A stretch of 64,000 bases of DNA from Paralithodes platypus (taxonomy: Eukaryota > Arthropoda > Malacostraca > Decapoda > Lithodidae). Both the position numbers and the translations under genes were made by a program. This document shows positions 31,681 through 42,656 of this stretch, in pieces. A model generated the notes under the pieces. It was not told the DNA's origin, searched no databases, and was given only the letters and a program-made list of their open reading frames with translations. The first letter of the stretch is position 1; the number at the start of each line of letters is the position of its first letter. The stretch covers positions 40,274,507 to 40,338,506 of the forward strand of contig CM064502.1 of NCBI GenBank assembly GCA_032716605.1, read 5' to 3'.

Positions 31681-33546
31681 ATGAACAGCAATTGTATAAC
31701 CAGCACTATGTCTAATGACTCATCATTTACGGGGGAGGATAACACGGTACAGCCTAGTGACCAGCAAGTACAGCAGATATTTACGGAGGGGAGTGTTATA
31801 AGTGGAGAGAGGGATGCCCGGGCATTTTTGCAGACACCTTTGACCGAACAGCGCCTGCAGGCTATTGATTGTTACGGTCTTCACTGTTTAGCCACGGTTT
31901 TGGGGCGGGACTGTCCTGACAGTTGGCCCAAGAAGAATTTGGTGGCATGTTTGTTGGGTGATGGCGATGGGGCGTTGGTTGGAGTGGGGTCTTGGGGAGT
32001 TCCCTCCAAGCCTCCATTCCACTCTACCCCTGAGCTGGGCCCTCAGCCAGCGAGTCTTAGCACGATGCAGCAGGAGGGTTCTCAATGGCAAGCTGGCTTA
32101 CCCGTAAACACGTCTCGGTGTGGATCCCCCATTTTGTGCTCTCCCCCCCCAGGCCTGTCTCCTGAGATGTTATTTCAGCTAGAACTAGCTAAGCTTAAGT
32201 TGCGAGAGAGTCGACAGGCTAGTATAGAACGGATTAAGCTGCAGGAGACTCAGATACAACAGGCTAGTATAGAACGGATTAAGCTGCAGGAGACTCAGAT
32301 ACAACAGGCTAGTATAGAACGCATAGAGGTTGCTAGAATCCAAGCCAATCAGGATGCAACCAGGTACCAGGCTGAAATGGATGTCGAGAAGTCTAGAGTA
32401 GAGACCACGGGGCGTCATCTCGGTGGTGGGCACCGGGTTACAGACTCACTTTCGCATTTAATTAAGTTAGTACCCGCATTTGATGAGACAGCAGTGACTG
32501 AGTTTTTTGCTCGTTTCGAAAAGAAGTGTCGTGAGTATGACTGGCCGGAGGTTAAATGGGCAGCATTAGTTTCATCACGTCCAGTGGGTAAGGGGTTGAA
32601 AGCCTACGATGCACTGTCACTGGACGAGAGTGTCGTGTATGGACTGGTGAAGGAGGCTGTGCTCCGGGCCTACGAACTGCAACCCGAAACTTATAGATTG
32701 AAGTTCCGTGGCGTGAATAAGAAAAGCGACGTCAGTTTTATGGAGCACGCACGGGACTTAACAGATGCATGTAATAACTGGTTTCGGTCCGAGCACGCAG
32801 AGTCGGCTGAGGAAATTAAGCAACTTTTCTATCTGGAACAGTTTTACAAATGTACTGGAACCGATCTAACGCTGAACATTAAGGAAAAATGTCCCAAGAC
32901 AGTAGAGGAGGCTGCCAAGATGGCAGACCTCAGATTATCATTGATTCGTGGTTGCGGTGCCGCTCAGAGGGCTGAGTCAGGGCAGAAGGGGCGCTATACC
33001 CCACCCACCAGAGTTTTTGATAATAACAAATCCTATGACACACATAACCACACTAAAAGCATTGCACCTAATAACACCTACAAACACAAGCCTCTCCCGT
33101 TTACTAAAGGTCAGGCCCCTTCTTCGCCCGCACAAGGGAAGAAGCCCATTGGGGATGTGAAATGTTACAAATGTCAGAAGCTAGGCCATTATTCACGTGA
33201 GTGCCCTAGTAACACTCCCGCTAAGCCGGTGTCATTGGTTCACAGTATCGGTGTGTCTCTGAAGGCTGCAGCAACTGCCCGGGGTAGGTTGTCAGCAGCT
33301 GAGGCACACGCGGTAAAGAAGCGTACGGAAGGCTCGACACCTGTCTGGGACACTTTCTGTAGCCATCGGGGACACGGGTTTGTGAGCTGGGGGAGTGAAC
33401 TACGGAGGGTTGACTTGTTGAGTGATACGGGGGCTTCGCAAACTTTGTTGAGGAACTTCACAGGGAAACCGATAAATGCGGCCAGAGTTGTTGTGGTGCA
33501 GGGTATAAATGCTACGAGGTCATACCCACTTGTGAGGTTGGAGTAG
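31681..33546 (+). CDS. Gag and N-terminal protease of el3, ending at an in-frame TAG
   Basis: A 621-codon frame. Features: coiled coil with a 45-bp duplication (32218-32330), SCAN-like capsid end (about 32640-32955), CCHC knuckle CYKCQKLGHYSREC (33163-33204) and protease DTGASQ at 33424. The TAG at 33544 stands where el1 has a Leu codon, inside the conserved protease region. The same frame continues immediately beyond it to 36864. A simple nonsense mutation is the economical reading. Amber readthrough is known in some retroviruses, but there the stop lies between gag and protease, not within protease. Confidence 0.9.
   Translation: MNSNCITSTMSNDSSFTGEDNTVQPSDQQVQQIFTEGSVISGERDARAFLQTPLTEQRLQAIDCYGLHCLATVLGRDCPDSWPKKNLVACLLGDGDGALVGVGSWGVPSKPPFHSTPELGPQPASLSTMQQEGSQWQAGLPVNTSRCGSPILCSPPPGLSPEMLFQLELAKLKLRESRQASIERIKLQETQIQQASIERIKLQETQIQQASIERIEVARIQANQDATRYQAEMDVEKSRVETTGRHLGGGHRVTDSLSHLIKLVPAFDETAVTEFFARFEKKCREYDWPEVKWAALVSSRPVGKGLKAYDALSLDESVVYGLVKEAVLRAYELQPETYRLKFRGVNKKSDVSFMEHARDLTDACNNWFRSEHAESAEEIKQLFYLEQFYKCTGTDLTLNIKEKCPKTVEEAAKMADLRLSLIRGCGAAQRAESGQKGRYTPPTRVFDNNKSYDTHNHTKSIAPNNTYKHKPLPFTKGQAPSSPAQGKKPIGDVKCYKCQKLGHYSRECPSNTPAKPVSLVHSIGVSLKAAATARGRLSAAEAHAVKKRTEGSTPVWDTFCSHRGHGFVSWGSELRRVDLLSDTGASQTLLRNFTGKPINAARVVVVQGINATRSYPLVRLE
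32218..32330 (+). repeat. 45-bp tandem duplication in el3 gag
   Basis: Two and a half units encode ERIKLQETQIQQASI, extending a predicted coiled coil. The two full units look identical by eye, so expansion is recent. Confidence 0.9.
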
Positions 33547-33549
33547 AGA

Positions 33550-36500
33550 GTGGGAGAGGTGTGCAGGGAGCTGGATGTAGGGATCGTTGAGTGTTTGCCA
33601 GTTGAGGGCGTCGACCTTCTTCTCGGCAACGACTTTGCGGTGCCCACTTCCGGGACTCCACCCTTAGTTGTTGCCGAGAGGGCGGCCGACGTGGATGGTG
33701 AGAATCGGGAATGGGTTGGGAGGTGCCAACAGGATGAGATGGCCTGTGTGGTAACCCGATCTCGCTCTGCGGCTCCTGCACAGCCTAGCACTCAACCTCG
33801 GGGACAGTGGAGGAAGGATCAGGAGAAGGTTGCTAAGGGCAGGAAAAGGGACATTGATTCTGCTGCACTTCTCGGTGATTCGGTACTTGGACCTATAATA
33901 AACACGGGAGTTGACTCTGGCCCAGAGATGGTGTGTAACAAGGCAGAGTTGGGTAAGACTTCGCGTGAGGCAAGAGCTGTAGCGAGAGCCACTAAGGCAG
34001 TAGAGCCTACTAGCCGGGGTAATGTCTTATTACAAAACCATCTTGATGCATTGACGCCCGGGGACATTAGTGAGCAGCAGCTGCAAGACGCTAGCCTAGC
34101 TCGTTATAGCAATGGTGCCATAGAGTTGGAGGAAGATGGGGATGCGAAGCCGGGAGATTTCTCTAGGCTCAACAGGATATTGTACCGCAGATTTTTAGAC
34201 CCCAAATCGAAGTGGGAGGACGGTGCGAGGGTAGTAGACCAGGTGGTTGTTCCAAATAAGTATAGAGAGTCCTTATTGTGTCTGGCGCATGATGTGCCGG
34301 TGGCGGGTCATTTGGGGGTAACAAAAACATTGGCGGCATTGGGCAGGTTTTTCTGGTGGCCTGGGGTCAAGGCTGATGTCTGTGCATGGGTGGCTGGGTG
34401 TGCGACCTGCCAGACAACGGGGAAGCCTAACCAGACAATCCCGAAGGCACCTTTGTTTCCCATACCTGTCACCGGGCCTCCGTTCAGCAAAGTTGTAGTA
34501 GATTTGGTTGGCCCTTTCCCGCCTACCAGGAGTGGCAATAAATTCCTGTTAACAATCATGGATGTGGCTACGAGATACCCGGACGCATACCCCATGAGAA
34601 ACGGCTCGGCAAAGGCAGTTGTTAAAAACTTATTATTGTTCTGTTCCCGTTATGGATTTCCACGTGAGGTGCAGTCAGACCAGGGGAGCAATTTTGCATC
34701 CAAATTGTTCAAGCAAACCCTTCAGTTGCACGGTATATGTTCTGTAGTGTCGTCAGCCTACCATCCCGAGAGTCAGGGAGTCTTGGAGCGGTGGCACTCG
34801 ACCCTGAAGAGTATGCTACGCTGTTACTGTGCAGAACATGACACTGATTGGGATTTGGGTCTGCCGTATGTTCTGTTCGCTGCACGTGAAGTCCCAGGAG
34901 AGAGCCTGGGGTTCAGTCCAAATCAACTAGTCTTTGGCCATAATGTGAGAGGACCTTTAAGTATGGTGAAAGAGATCTGGGAGGGCGAAGAGAAGCTGGG
35001 GTCTGTACTTAAATATGTCCTTGAGAGCCGGGAGAGACTTATAGGTTGCATGGCAGCGGCAGGTAATAACTTGGTTAATGCACAGGCGGTCATGAAGCAC
35101 CAGTATGACGCCAAGGTGAAGCTTCGGGAGTTTTCGATGGGTCAGGAGGTAATGTTGCTTTTACCTTTGCCTGGACACCCCCTTTCTGCCAAGTTCATTG
35201 GGCCGTATGTGGTGGCTAAGAAACTGTCCGACCTTGATTATCTCGTTGCAACACCTGACCGTAGGAAAAAACATCAGTTATGTCATGTTAACCTCATGAA
35301 AGAGTATGTGAGACGCCCCTCAGAGCCTCTCACTGTCCCTGTGCTGGCCTGCAGCAGCCAGGGTGGAGAAGGAGGTGGGGACAGTCATGCTGCTGAGGAG
35401 GATAGCTGGGACTGTGTCATTTCCGCGGAACAGTGGGCGGGGAATACTGAACAAGAGGCTAGGCAAGTTGTAAGTCACCTGCCTGAGCACCAGGGTGCTG
35501 CTGTCCTAGGCCTGTTCAGGTCATACCCCTCTGTTTTCGCCGAACACCCAGGTCTCACTACTCAGGTAACGCACGACGTGGACGTCGGTGATAATGGGCC
35601 CTTCAAGTCAGTGCCCTACCGTGTGCCCCCGGTAAAGTTGCCAGCTTTACGGGAGGAGTTAAAGTACATGGTTGAGAGAGGGATGATCACTGAAGGTTAT
35701 GTGAAGTGGACATCACCCGTCACGTTGCAGCCAAAACCTGACGGCAAGGTGCGGTTCTGCATAGATTTTCGTAGGCTAAATGGCTTGACCACTACCAACC
35801 CTTACCCTTTGCCTCGAGTTGACGACAGCGTGGACAAGATAGGGAATGCAAAGTACCTTACTAAAATTGATCTTGTAAAAGGCTACTGGCAAGTACCCCT
35901 GTCGGACCGAGCTAAGCAAGTTTGTGGTTTTGTGGTAGATGGCAAGACCTACCAATGTAACGTAATGCCTTATGGGCTTAAGAACGCACCTGCCACGTTT
36001 CAGAACCTGATGAACGATATTTGTGACGAAATCCCTAACTGCACAGTCTACCTTGATGACGTGATAGTATATGATGACGATTTTGAAAATCACCTAAGGC
36101 ACTTAGAGACCCTGTTTGGGAAGTTGCACGATGCTGGGCTGGTGGTGAACCTGAGGAAGTGCGAGTTTGTAAAGGCTACTGTGCAGTATCTTGGCTTTGT
36201 GGTCGGGTTAGGCCGGGTGTGCCCCCCCCTGAGCAAGATACAGGCTATCAATATGTTTCCCAGGCCCACCACTAAGCGCCAGGTCATGCGGTTCCTAGGT
36301 ATGATAGGCTATTATAGGCGCTTCATCCGGGGATACTCTACTGTCTTAGCACCGTTAACTGATCTACTGTCGAAGTCAGTGAAGTTCTGTTGGGCTGCGG
36401 AGTGTCAGAGGGCTTTCGACCTAGTCAAGCACCTGCTGTGTACACATCCGATTTTGAGGGCCCCAGACTTCTCCAGGAGTTTTCAGCTGGCGACTGATGC

Positions 36501-36864
36501 CAGCGGTGTGGGTGCCGGGGCAGTGTTACTGCAGACTGATTCCGAGGGCTTGGAACACCCAGTGAGCTTCTTTTCTCGCAAGTTTAATTCGGCACAAAGG
36601 AATTACTCGACTATAGAGAAGGAGCTTCTGGCTATCGTTTTGTCGCTCAAACATTTCGAAGTTTATGTTCCAGCCTACGGCCCGGTAGTGACGATTTATA
36701 CGGACCATCATCCCTTGAAATTCCTAAATCAGTTTCACAATCAGAATATGCGGTTGACCAGGTGGTCCCTAATGCTCCAAGAGTATAATCTCAACATTCA
36801 GCATATTGCCGGGAGTGAGAACGTGATAGCAGATTGTCTATCAAGGGTTGATGATCCAAGATAG
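33550..36864 (+). CDS. Protease remainder-integrase-RT-RNase H of el3 (same frame, downstream of the TAG)
   Basis: It continues the frame of 31681-33546. Domains: rest of protease (GVDLLLGNDFAVP), integrase HHCC finger (about 34280-34410), DDE core D at 34501, D at 34678, E at 34786 (spacings 58 and 35, as in el1), GPY/F-like GPYVVAKK near 35200, RT with TSPVTLQPKPDGKVRFCIDF and YLDD (36049-36060), then RNase H with TDASGVGAGAVL and YTDHHPL. It ends ENVIADCLSRVDD. All catalytic motifs are present. There is no plausible independent start, so expression would need readthrough or internal initiation. Confidence 0.92.
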   Translation: MGEVCRELDVGIVECLPVEGVDLLLGNDFAVPTSGTPPLVVAERAADVDGENREWVGRCQQDEMACVVTRSRSAAPAQPSTQPRGQWRKDQEKVAKGRKRDIDSAALLGDSVLGPIINTGVDSGPEMVCNKAELGKTSREARAVARATKAVEPTSRGNVLLQNHLDALTPGDISEQQLQDASLARYSNGAIELEEDGDAKPGDFSRLNRILYRRFLDPKSKWEDGARVVDQVVVPNKYRESLLCLAHDVPVAGHLGVTKTLAALGRFFWWPGVKADVCAWVAGCATCQTTGKPNQTIPKAPLFPIPVTGPPFSKVVVDLVGPFPPTRSGNKFLLTIMDVATRYPDAYPMRNGSAKAVVKNLLLFCSRYGFPREVQSDQGSNFASKLFKQTLQLHGICSVVSSAYHPESQGVLERWHSTLKSMLRCYCAEHDTDWDLGLPYVLFAAREVPGESLGFSPNQLVFGHNVRGPLSMVKEIWEGEEKLGSVLKYVLESRERLIGCMAAAGNNLVNAQAVMKHQYDAKVKLREFSMGQEVMLLLPLPGHPLSAKFIGPYVVAKKLSDLDYLVATPDRRKKHQLCHVNLMKEYVRRPSEPLTVPVLACSSQGGEGGGDSHAAEEDSWDCVISAEQWAGNTEQEARQVVSHLPEHQGAAVLGLFRSYPSVFAEHPGLTTQVTHDVDVGDNGPFKSVPYRVPPVKLPALREELKYMVERGMITEGYVKWTSPVTLQPKPDGKVRFCIDFRRLNGLTTTNPYPLPRVDDSVDKIGNAKYLTKIDLVKGYWQVPLSDRAKQVCGFVVDGKTYQCNVMPYGLKNAPATFQNLMNDICDEIPNCTVYLDDVIVYDDDFENHLRHLETLFGKLHDAGLVVNLRKCEFVKATVQYLGFVVGLGRVCPPLSKIQAINMFPRPTTKRQVMRFLGMIGYYRRFIRGYSTVLAPLTDLLSKSVKFCWAAECQRAFDLVKHLLCTHPILRAPDFSRSFQLATDASGVGAGAVLLQTDSEGLEHPVSFFSRKFNSAQRNYSTIEKELLAIVLSLKHFEVYVPAYGPVVTIYTDHHPLKFLNQFHNQNMRLTRWSLMLQEYNLNIQHIAGSENVIADCLSRVDDPR

Positions 36865-37151
36865 TCGTGCACGGTGTGTGGGTTGAGCAGGAGTAAAATT
36901 AGGCTATCATAACGCCGTCCAAAAAGATTATAAAACAATAAAATAAACGAGAAAACTCTTTCTTTTTTTTAGTTTTGTAAGTCTTTATTGTTGTAGCATG
37001 ATGCATGCGATATTGTGTTTTATGTATAATTCACACTTCAGTTGTTGTGCACCTTTTGCAATTAGTGGCAGCTAAGGGTAGCAGGTCGGTTGGTTGCCTG
37101 TCAGATTTTGATAATGCTTCTAAGGTCGATTATCTAAAATCTTGGGGGGGC
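36865..37151 (+). other. el3 3' untranslated region and polypurine tract
   Basis: It contains the shared AAAACTCTTTCTTTTTTTT (36953-36970) and ends CTTGGGGGGGC before the LTR. Confidence 0.75.
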
Positions 37152-38951
37152 TGTGACGCACCCCAGTGCTGTGCAACGCAACCTGATTGTACTCCTTGGT
37201 ACTCGACTGTACCGCCCGTGATCTGGCTACCGTCAGCCGCAATGTATATTGAGTGTGACAACTTATAACTATGTTCTTTGTATCTCTACAAAGGTCTCGT
37301 CATGTGCTAACCAGTGGTGGGTTTTGTTTTAAGCCATGTCGAGACCTTCCATTTAATATGTAGTATCAATAGAGAAGTTGATAGATAAGACGATGGGAGT
37401 TCAGAGAGAGAGAGTGAGTTAGGCTTCAGAGCAAGAGGGTAGCAACGCGCCGCGCTGCCGGCCGGGTGGTTGCCAGACGTATGGACTGGTTGGCAGCCTT
37501 GCGCTTATAGCTAGGCGCGATAGGGTTGGTAGTCCATTGTTGCCTGCCTGGGCTGGGCCCATGTTGTCGTACAGCACACTGCCTGGAGGTTGGCTGCGTG
37601 TTCTATGACCAGGTTGCCTAGAACCTTTGAGATTCTAACATCCCTTGCTCTCTCCCCCAACTTCTCACGGTTGCACTCTTTCTCTCTGACGACATTACTC
37701 TCATTTCATTCTTCTCTCTATTTAAATGCATAACCTTCCCTTGAGGTCCTAAAGGAGTTTCAGAACTCACCTCTCGTATTACTCTTAGGACAAGCATATA
37801 TTTACATGTATTAGATTTAAGGGGTTAATGTGAACAGCGATCTTCTTGATGAGGATAGTTGGTGAACGTTCTACATGTTCACGAGTTATATGCCCTGCTC
37901 ATCATCCCATTTGTGACTAGACTGGTGCCATGTGTAAGAGCCCGACCATGCCCAGGAGTTGTCTGTAGAGGGACGAGGACTTAGCCTTGATTTGCATACC
38001 GAGCCAGGAGCGAGTGTAGCACCCGAGACTACAGCTCGCTCGTAGTGCCAGTATAGTAGAGTAACGTAATTTATCTGTCCTTGTGTTCTCTACAGTCTTC
38101 TCCTGGGTTCTCGCTTTCGGTGCTGGGACTCGTTGTTCCTGTGACTTGGCCTGCTAGCTAGAACACATGGGGATGATGAGTGGGATATATCTTTATTTTA
38201 CTATGCATTGCAGCTCTCTTTAAGTATATATCTATAACACTTTACAATACACATTACTCACACACAAGACAACACTATTAATACTTTCATGTATCAATTA
38301 ACTGCACTGTCGTTTTGCTGCTGTGTCCGGAGTTCTGTTGCGTAGGGCGCATACGGACTCGGAGGGGAGACAGAGTGAGAGAAGCGAAGTAGCCTATGCG
38401 GTAGTAGGCTACCGGCGCAGTACTGTTGCCTGCAACCTTTTAGTTATTCCAAGTATAGATTCATTATTATAATAAGTGACTACTGTTTATGTTCCTCCCA
38501 TGTGTATTATTAGGTATCTACTGGATCATGAACATCTTGTATGCTACATGCTAGTGCATGTTAGTAGGGGACAGTTAGTGTAGTGCACGCGCTTTCAAGT
38601 AGGCGTGTACATTTGTCATTTAGCATTTCACTGTCATACCTTTAGCCTGCTTCTATTCTACATTATTAGAGGCTTAATATTAACGTAGTTTCTTGAGTAT
38701 TGCATTTCTTTAGTAATAACGTAACCTATAAATGTCTGCGGGAGTTTAGCCTCATAGCCTACCCCTGTTGTACACTTTCGCCGAGTTAAGGTACCTCATT
38801 ACCGTAGACGATAACTCTGTAGGGCGTTGGTGCTTTTGTTGTCTGGAGCATATAGTATTTGGGACTGGAATCGAGCGTGTCGTTGTCACTTAAGCCATTT
38901 CTGTCCTACGATCAAGAATCCCGAATATGTATTGCCGATCCAGCCGTATCA
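37152..38951 (+). repeat. 3' LTR of el3 (1,800 bp)
   Basis: Starts TGTGACGCACCCC and ends GCCGTATCA, followed by target copy CAAC. It lacks the LINE present in the 5' LTR, giving the empty-site sequence. Confidence 0.95.
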
Positions 38952-38955
38952 CAAC

Positions 38956-39503
38956 GCACTATCGTCACGTTAAAGGAAGTAGTCAAGTTTGGGAAGTAAA
39001 TGAATAAAGGCGAGAAGTAATGGAAAAGAAGAAGTTCAGAGAGAGAAACAGTTCTAAAGGTGGTGATCGGGGGAGAGTAAGCAAAGGGATGTTAGATGCA
39101 CGCGCGCCTAGCCTGTCCTGACTAGGACAGCTCCCGTGGACCCTCGTGCAGGAGGTTAGTTACACAGGAGCCCGCAAAGGCGCGATGGTCGGCCAATCAC
39201 GGGCCGAGACGTCACAAGGCAGCAGGTGTCACGTGGGATGCTCCCGCACCTACAGACACTCGCTACCATCTCGCTCTAAAAAGTCTCTCTCTTCCCACGC
39301 TGGTACTATCATCACTACTATTGATATAAAATATAACCCGTTGTCACAGACAGAAAACAAAGACCACCACTGGACTGTCTGTGACAGTACTATTACTAGG
39401 AAAGAAAGAACAACATTCTCTGATAACTGTAGCCCATTTAGATGTCCCTGGCGAGCGCTAGTGGCTAACGAGAGGCGATTCTGCCAACGCTGGTAGACGT
39501 CAC
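38956..39503 (-). repeat. 5' LTR of el2, outer part (after the el3 insertion)
   Basis: On the minus strand it begins TGTGACGTCTACCAGCG at 39503, directly abutting DIRS RT coding sequence. It is near-identical to 21598-22107. An inverted repeat around GTCACAGACA/TGTCTGTGAC lies at 39341-39388. Confidence 0.85.
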
Positions 39504-40371
39504 ATCTCGGTGCTAGGTTCAACCCGAACGGCATCCTTTGAAAGACATAAGTCTCGTGCCGGATCCTCAGAGCGAGGAATTTTTGGAACCGCTTGTTTAT
39601 AGGGACATGCCAATAGGCATCTTTGAGATCGATCGAGCACATCCAACCTTGCGGAGGAAGTGCGAGTCTGAGTTGCTGAACAGTCAACATCCTGAAGGGT
39701 GAATTCTCTATAAAGGTGTTCAGGTGCGAGAGATCTAGAACTGGTCGCATCTGCACACTGTCCCTTTTTGGCACTAAGAAGAGTCTTGACGTGAACACTG
39801 GTTAATTGTCATTGACCGGAATAAGGACCTAGTTGGCAATAATTTCCTGCAGTAGGGCCTCCTCCTCCTGAAACACTTTGGTATATTCCCGCGGCTGACG
39901 CAGTCGAGGCCGCCGGCGCCACCGCCAGGTGATCCCTTTCCTCACTACCTTCCTGGCCCATGTACGCTTGTGCCAGGCTGAGCTGAAAGAACGGAATGAA
40001 CCCTGGTGCAACCGGGGCTCGTCCTTCAAGGCAACTCTCCAATCTTGTGTCTTTGAGCTCGGCACTGGGATGTGGAGAATATCAGTGGCTAGTTTTTTTG
40101 GAGAGGAAGGTGGGTTGGTATTGGACGCTTGACCAGTTTTGGTTGATGCTGGGCCCTGAGTACCTTTGTAGGGGGCCTTACCCTTATACCCAGACTGTTT
40201 ATGTTTGGGTTTGTGCTGATTACCTCCCTGCTGAGCAGGTAGTCTGGGGTCCCTTGGTGACTGTTTAGCTTGGGGCTGGTATGGTTTGTTACCGCCCTTT
40301 GACTTATGAAAGGGCTTCTTAGCCGGGTCCTTCCTAGCTTGGGAAGGTCTAAGCAATCTGCTTCCACCCAC
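39504..40371 (-). pseudogene. DIRS-like pol: basic linker and truncated reverse transcriptase
   Basis: The basic N-terminal piece (KKPFHKSKGGNKPYQPQAK) ends at a stop near 39829. RT follows with FLVPKRDSVQMRPVLDLSHL, WMCSIDLKDAYWHVPI and RMPFGLNLAPR, the pattern of DIRS-type RT. The frame then runs into el2 LTR at 39503, so residues beyond NLAPR are not RT. No YxDD, RNase H, methyltransferase or recombinase remains. Confidence 0.82.
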
Positions 40372-40899
40372 TCACCATATTAAACACTAGACTCCAAGTG
40401 TCAGAGTTAAGGAGGGTGGCAGTAAGAACCGGGGAGAGAGTTACCCGGCAACCTATGTCTGCCGGCAACTTCTTCACCAGATGGACTCTCAAATCTTGGC
40501 GGGCTTGAACCGCCTCTAAGATTACAATTCTATTGTCCCCTAGTGACTGAATGGAGATTTGAAGCAAGAGTCTTCGAGACAGCTCAGTAGCTTTTCTAAT
40601 CTGGGGGTCAGCTATGGCCGAGATTGTACTTGGTGACTCACCAAGTATTGAGAGAATATCTGGTAGGCCTTATTTCGTAACTTAAAATCCCTCTCCAGGT
40701 GAGCAGCCGAGGGGGGGGGGGAGAAAAAGGTTCATCAAGGGCATGCAAGGACACTTTGGGTGCTGCCAGAAATGTTAGTAAGTCTGATAACACTCCGTCA
40801 GCTTTGGCTACCGGCAAAGAAACGTATGCATGATTTTCCTGGGGAATCTGATGAGAAGATTTTGAGGTAATCGTAGCAGCAAAAACCTGAGCTTCTAAC

Positions 40900-42656
40900 T
40901 CCCAATCTACCTAAGGGCCTACTCCTACCTGCCCCATCTGCAGGACCGGAGTATGCGTGTGGTCAAGGACCGGGGTTGTAGCCCACTCCGGCGTAAGAGC
41001 ATTCAAGGCTTTGACATCGTTGATGCCATCAGCCTTAGACCAATCGGCAAATAGTTGTGCAGATGCGGCTGATTACACAAAATAAGACGGGTTGTACGAA
41101 CTTGGTACACCCTTAATCAGTACATCCAATACCCTCCCTGCCTCGTCTATAGCCCTAATTTACCGGTCTTATTGATCTCAATGGACCACTCGCCGGGAAC
41201 TGGGGGGGCCCCCTGACACCGAAGGTTGAGCTAAAAGGGGATTCTCTGGTAACACAGGTAACCAAGAGCAGTCAGCACCATAGAGGAGGGGCATGGGGCC
41301 CTTCCTCAGAGGTGTCTTATCTAAGGGAGGTGGGGGGACATCAGGAACAATCCTCAGGGTGGACATAGCTAGCGTCGCCGACATTGTAGTGCCTGGAGAC
41401 GAGGCTACCACCAGAGTTGGACAAGAAGGAATTAATTTAGGAGGATTTAGGGGTCTGACAACAGAAGTGCTAGGGGGCACAGCTGAGATATTGACCGGGG
41501 GATCCGAAGAGGCAGGGGTTTGATAATGTTGCATAACTTTATGCAATAATTCACTTATCTGATCCGAAGTCATCCATTTACCATGAGAGTCTTTAGATGA
41601 GTGGGAACTAACCTCAGAATCATTACCTGGGAGAGACTGAGGAGCCGGGGAGAACACACCATCCGCCGGCTCCTCACTCCGCTCCGAATTATCTTGTATC
41701 TCTACTTCGTTATCCGCCGGGGGCCATGGCAAATCTGGCACTGATGATGGTAACATTTCTATGTTACCGTCCTCAGTTTGTTCAGGAATGACGTTAAAAA
41801 GAGAGGGTTCAGACTGACGCCAATAACCCCCTGCCACCACGGGCTGGGAGTCTTGAGTCACTTGAGAGCTGAAATGGGACCCCGCTGGATAACCCCTGTA
41901 CTGGTCGGCTAGAACTCTACTCGATCCTGTCGATCTAACACTACAGGGAACAAAATTCAATTTTGGAATGGCAAAGGTAATATTAGGAGGCACACTCAAT
42001 GATTGTTCATAACTAGGTGTAGATTCCAATATATCCGATCCTATTTCCGAATCCCCCGAATCACGTAGAGGCGTGTCGGAGGGGGGGTAGGATGCGGCGG
42101 CTGAGGAGTGTCCTGCCGGCTGCTCGTCGTGTCCTCATAGTCCTCTCTACGACGTTTGTGAGACCGGGAAGACTCCGAGGTAGAGTGGCGAGAGTGTTTG
42201 CGGTGGGACTTTGACCTTGACCTCGATTTCCACCGTGGTACGGTCAGAGGGGGGAATCTCGGTGACTTCGCTCTCACTGCTGCTACTCACTATCTCTTTG
42301 CTGAGGGCTTTTGATTTGACTTTGGGTCGTACAGATTTAGAGGAACTGGGTTTAACCAGTGGTGACTTAATAATGAGATTCTCCCATAGGACTTCGTGAT
42401 CGCAGTGAAGTGCCTTATAGGCTCTGTCCTTTGCATAAGAATTAAATGTGTCTTTAATCTTGTGTAATGCTGCCAGGCACGATAAGTCTTTCTTAGCCAC
42501 TAAGGCGGTTTTTAAGTCAGAGCAAATAGAGCATCGTTTAGATAACCACAAACCTCTAGAACGATCTAAACACTTTACACACTTTATGCATAGTTTGTGA
42601 GCAAAAATAGGCAAAAGGGAGCAGGTAGGAGTAACGCATAGTTCAAATCTGGGCAT
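40900..42656 (-). pseudogene. DIRS-like Gag, copy B (frame-broken)
   Basis: MPRFELCVTPTC start at 42656, Cys-rich N-terminus, SR-rich tract, acidic/Ser-Pro body 42029-41178 and C-terminal piece with stops. Frame changes fall at positions like those of copy A (the C-run near 41200 and the SR tract near 42200). This suggests that the family master was already shifted or that these runs are hypermutable. Confidence 0.75.

Larger units (their letters stand above)
28068..38951 (+). mobile_element. Ty3/gypsy (Gmr1-like) retrotransposon el3, nested in the el2 LTR
   Basis: Paired LTRs with TGTGACGC starts, TSD CAAC on both sides (28064-28067 and 38952-38955), PBS, long gag-pol with one in-frame TAG and a G-rich polypurine tract. 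The LTRs differ at roughly eight or nine sites in 1.8 kb (about 0.5 per cent), so it is older than el1 but still young. The 5' LTR carries a 1.57 kb LINE. Confidence 0.95.
21545..39503 (-). mobile_element. Ty3/gypsy (Gmr1-like) retrotransposon el2, defective, split by el3
   Basis: In minus orientation: 5' LTR 39503-26612 (interrupted by el3 at 28068-38951 plus one CAAC), PBS, gag-protease, residual pol and a shortened 3' LTR (22107-21545). It lacks integrase and most of RT-RNase H. The right flank is DIRS copy B RT. The left flank is DIRS copy A in the opposite orientation, so the flanks do not match as one insertion site. Confidence 0.82.
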
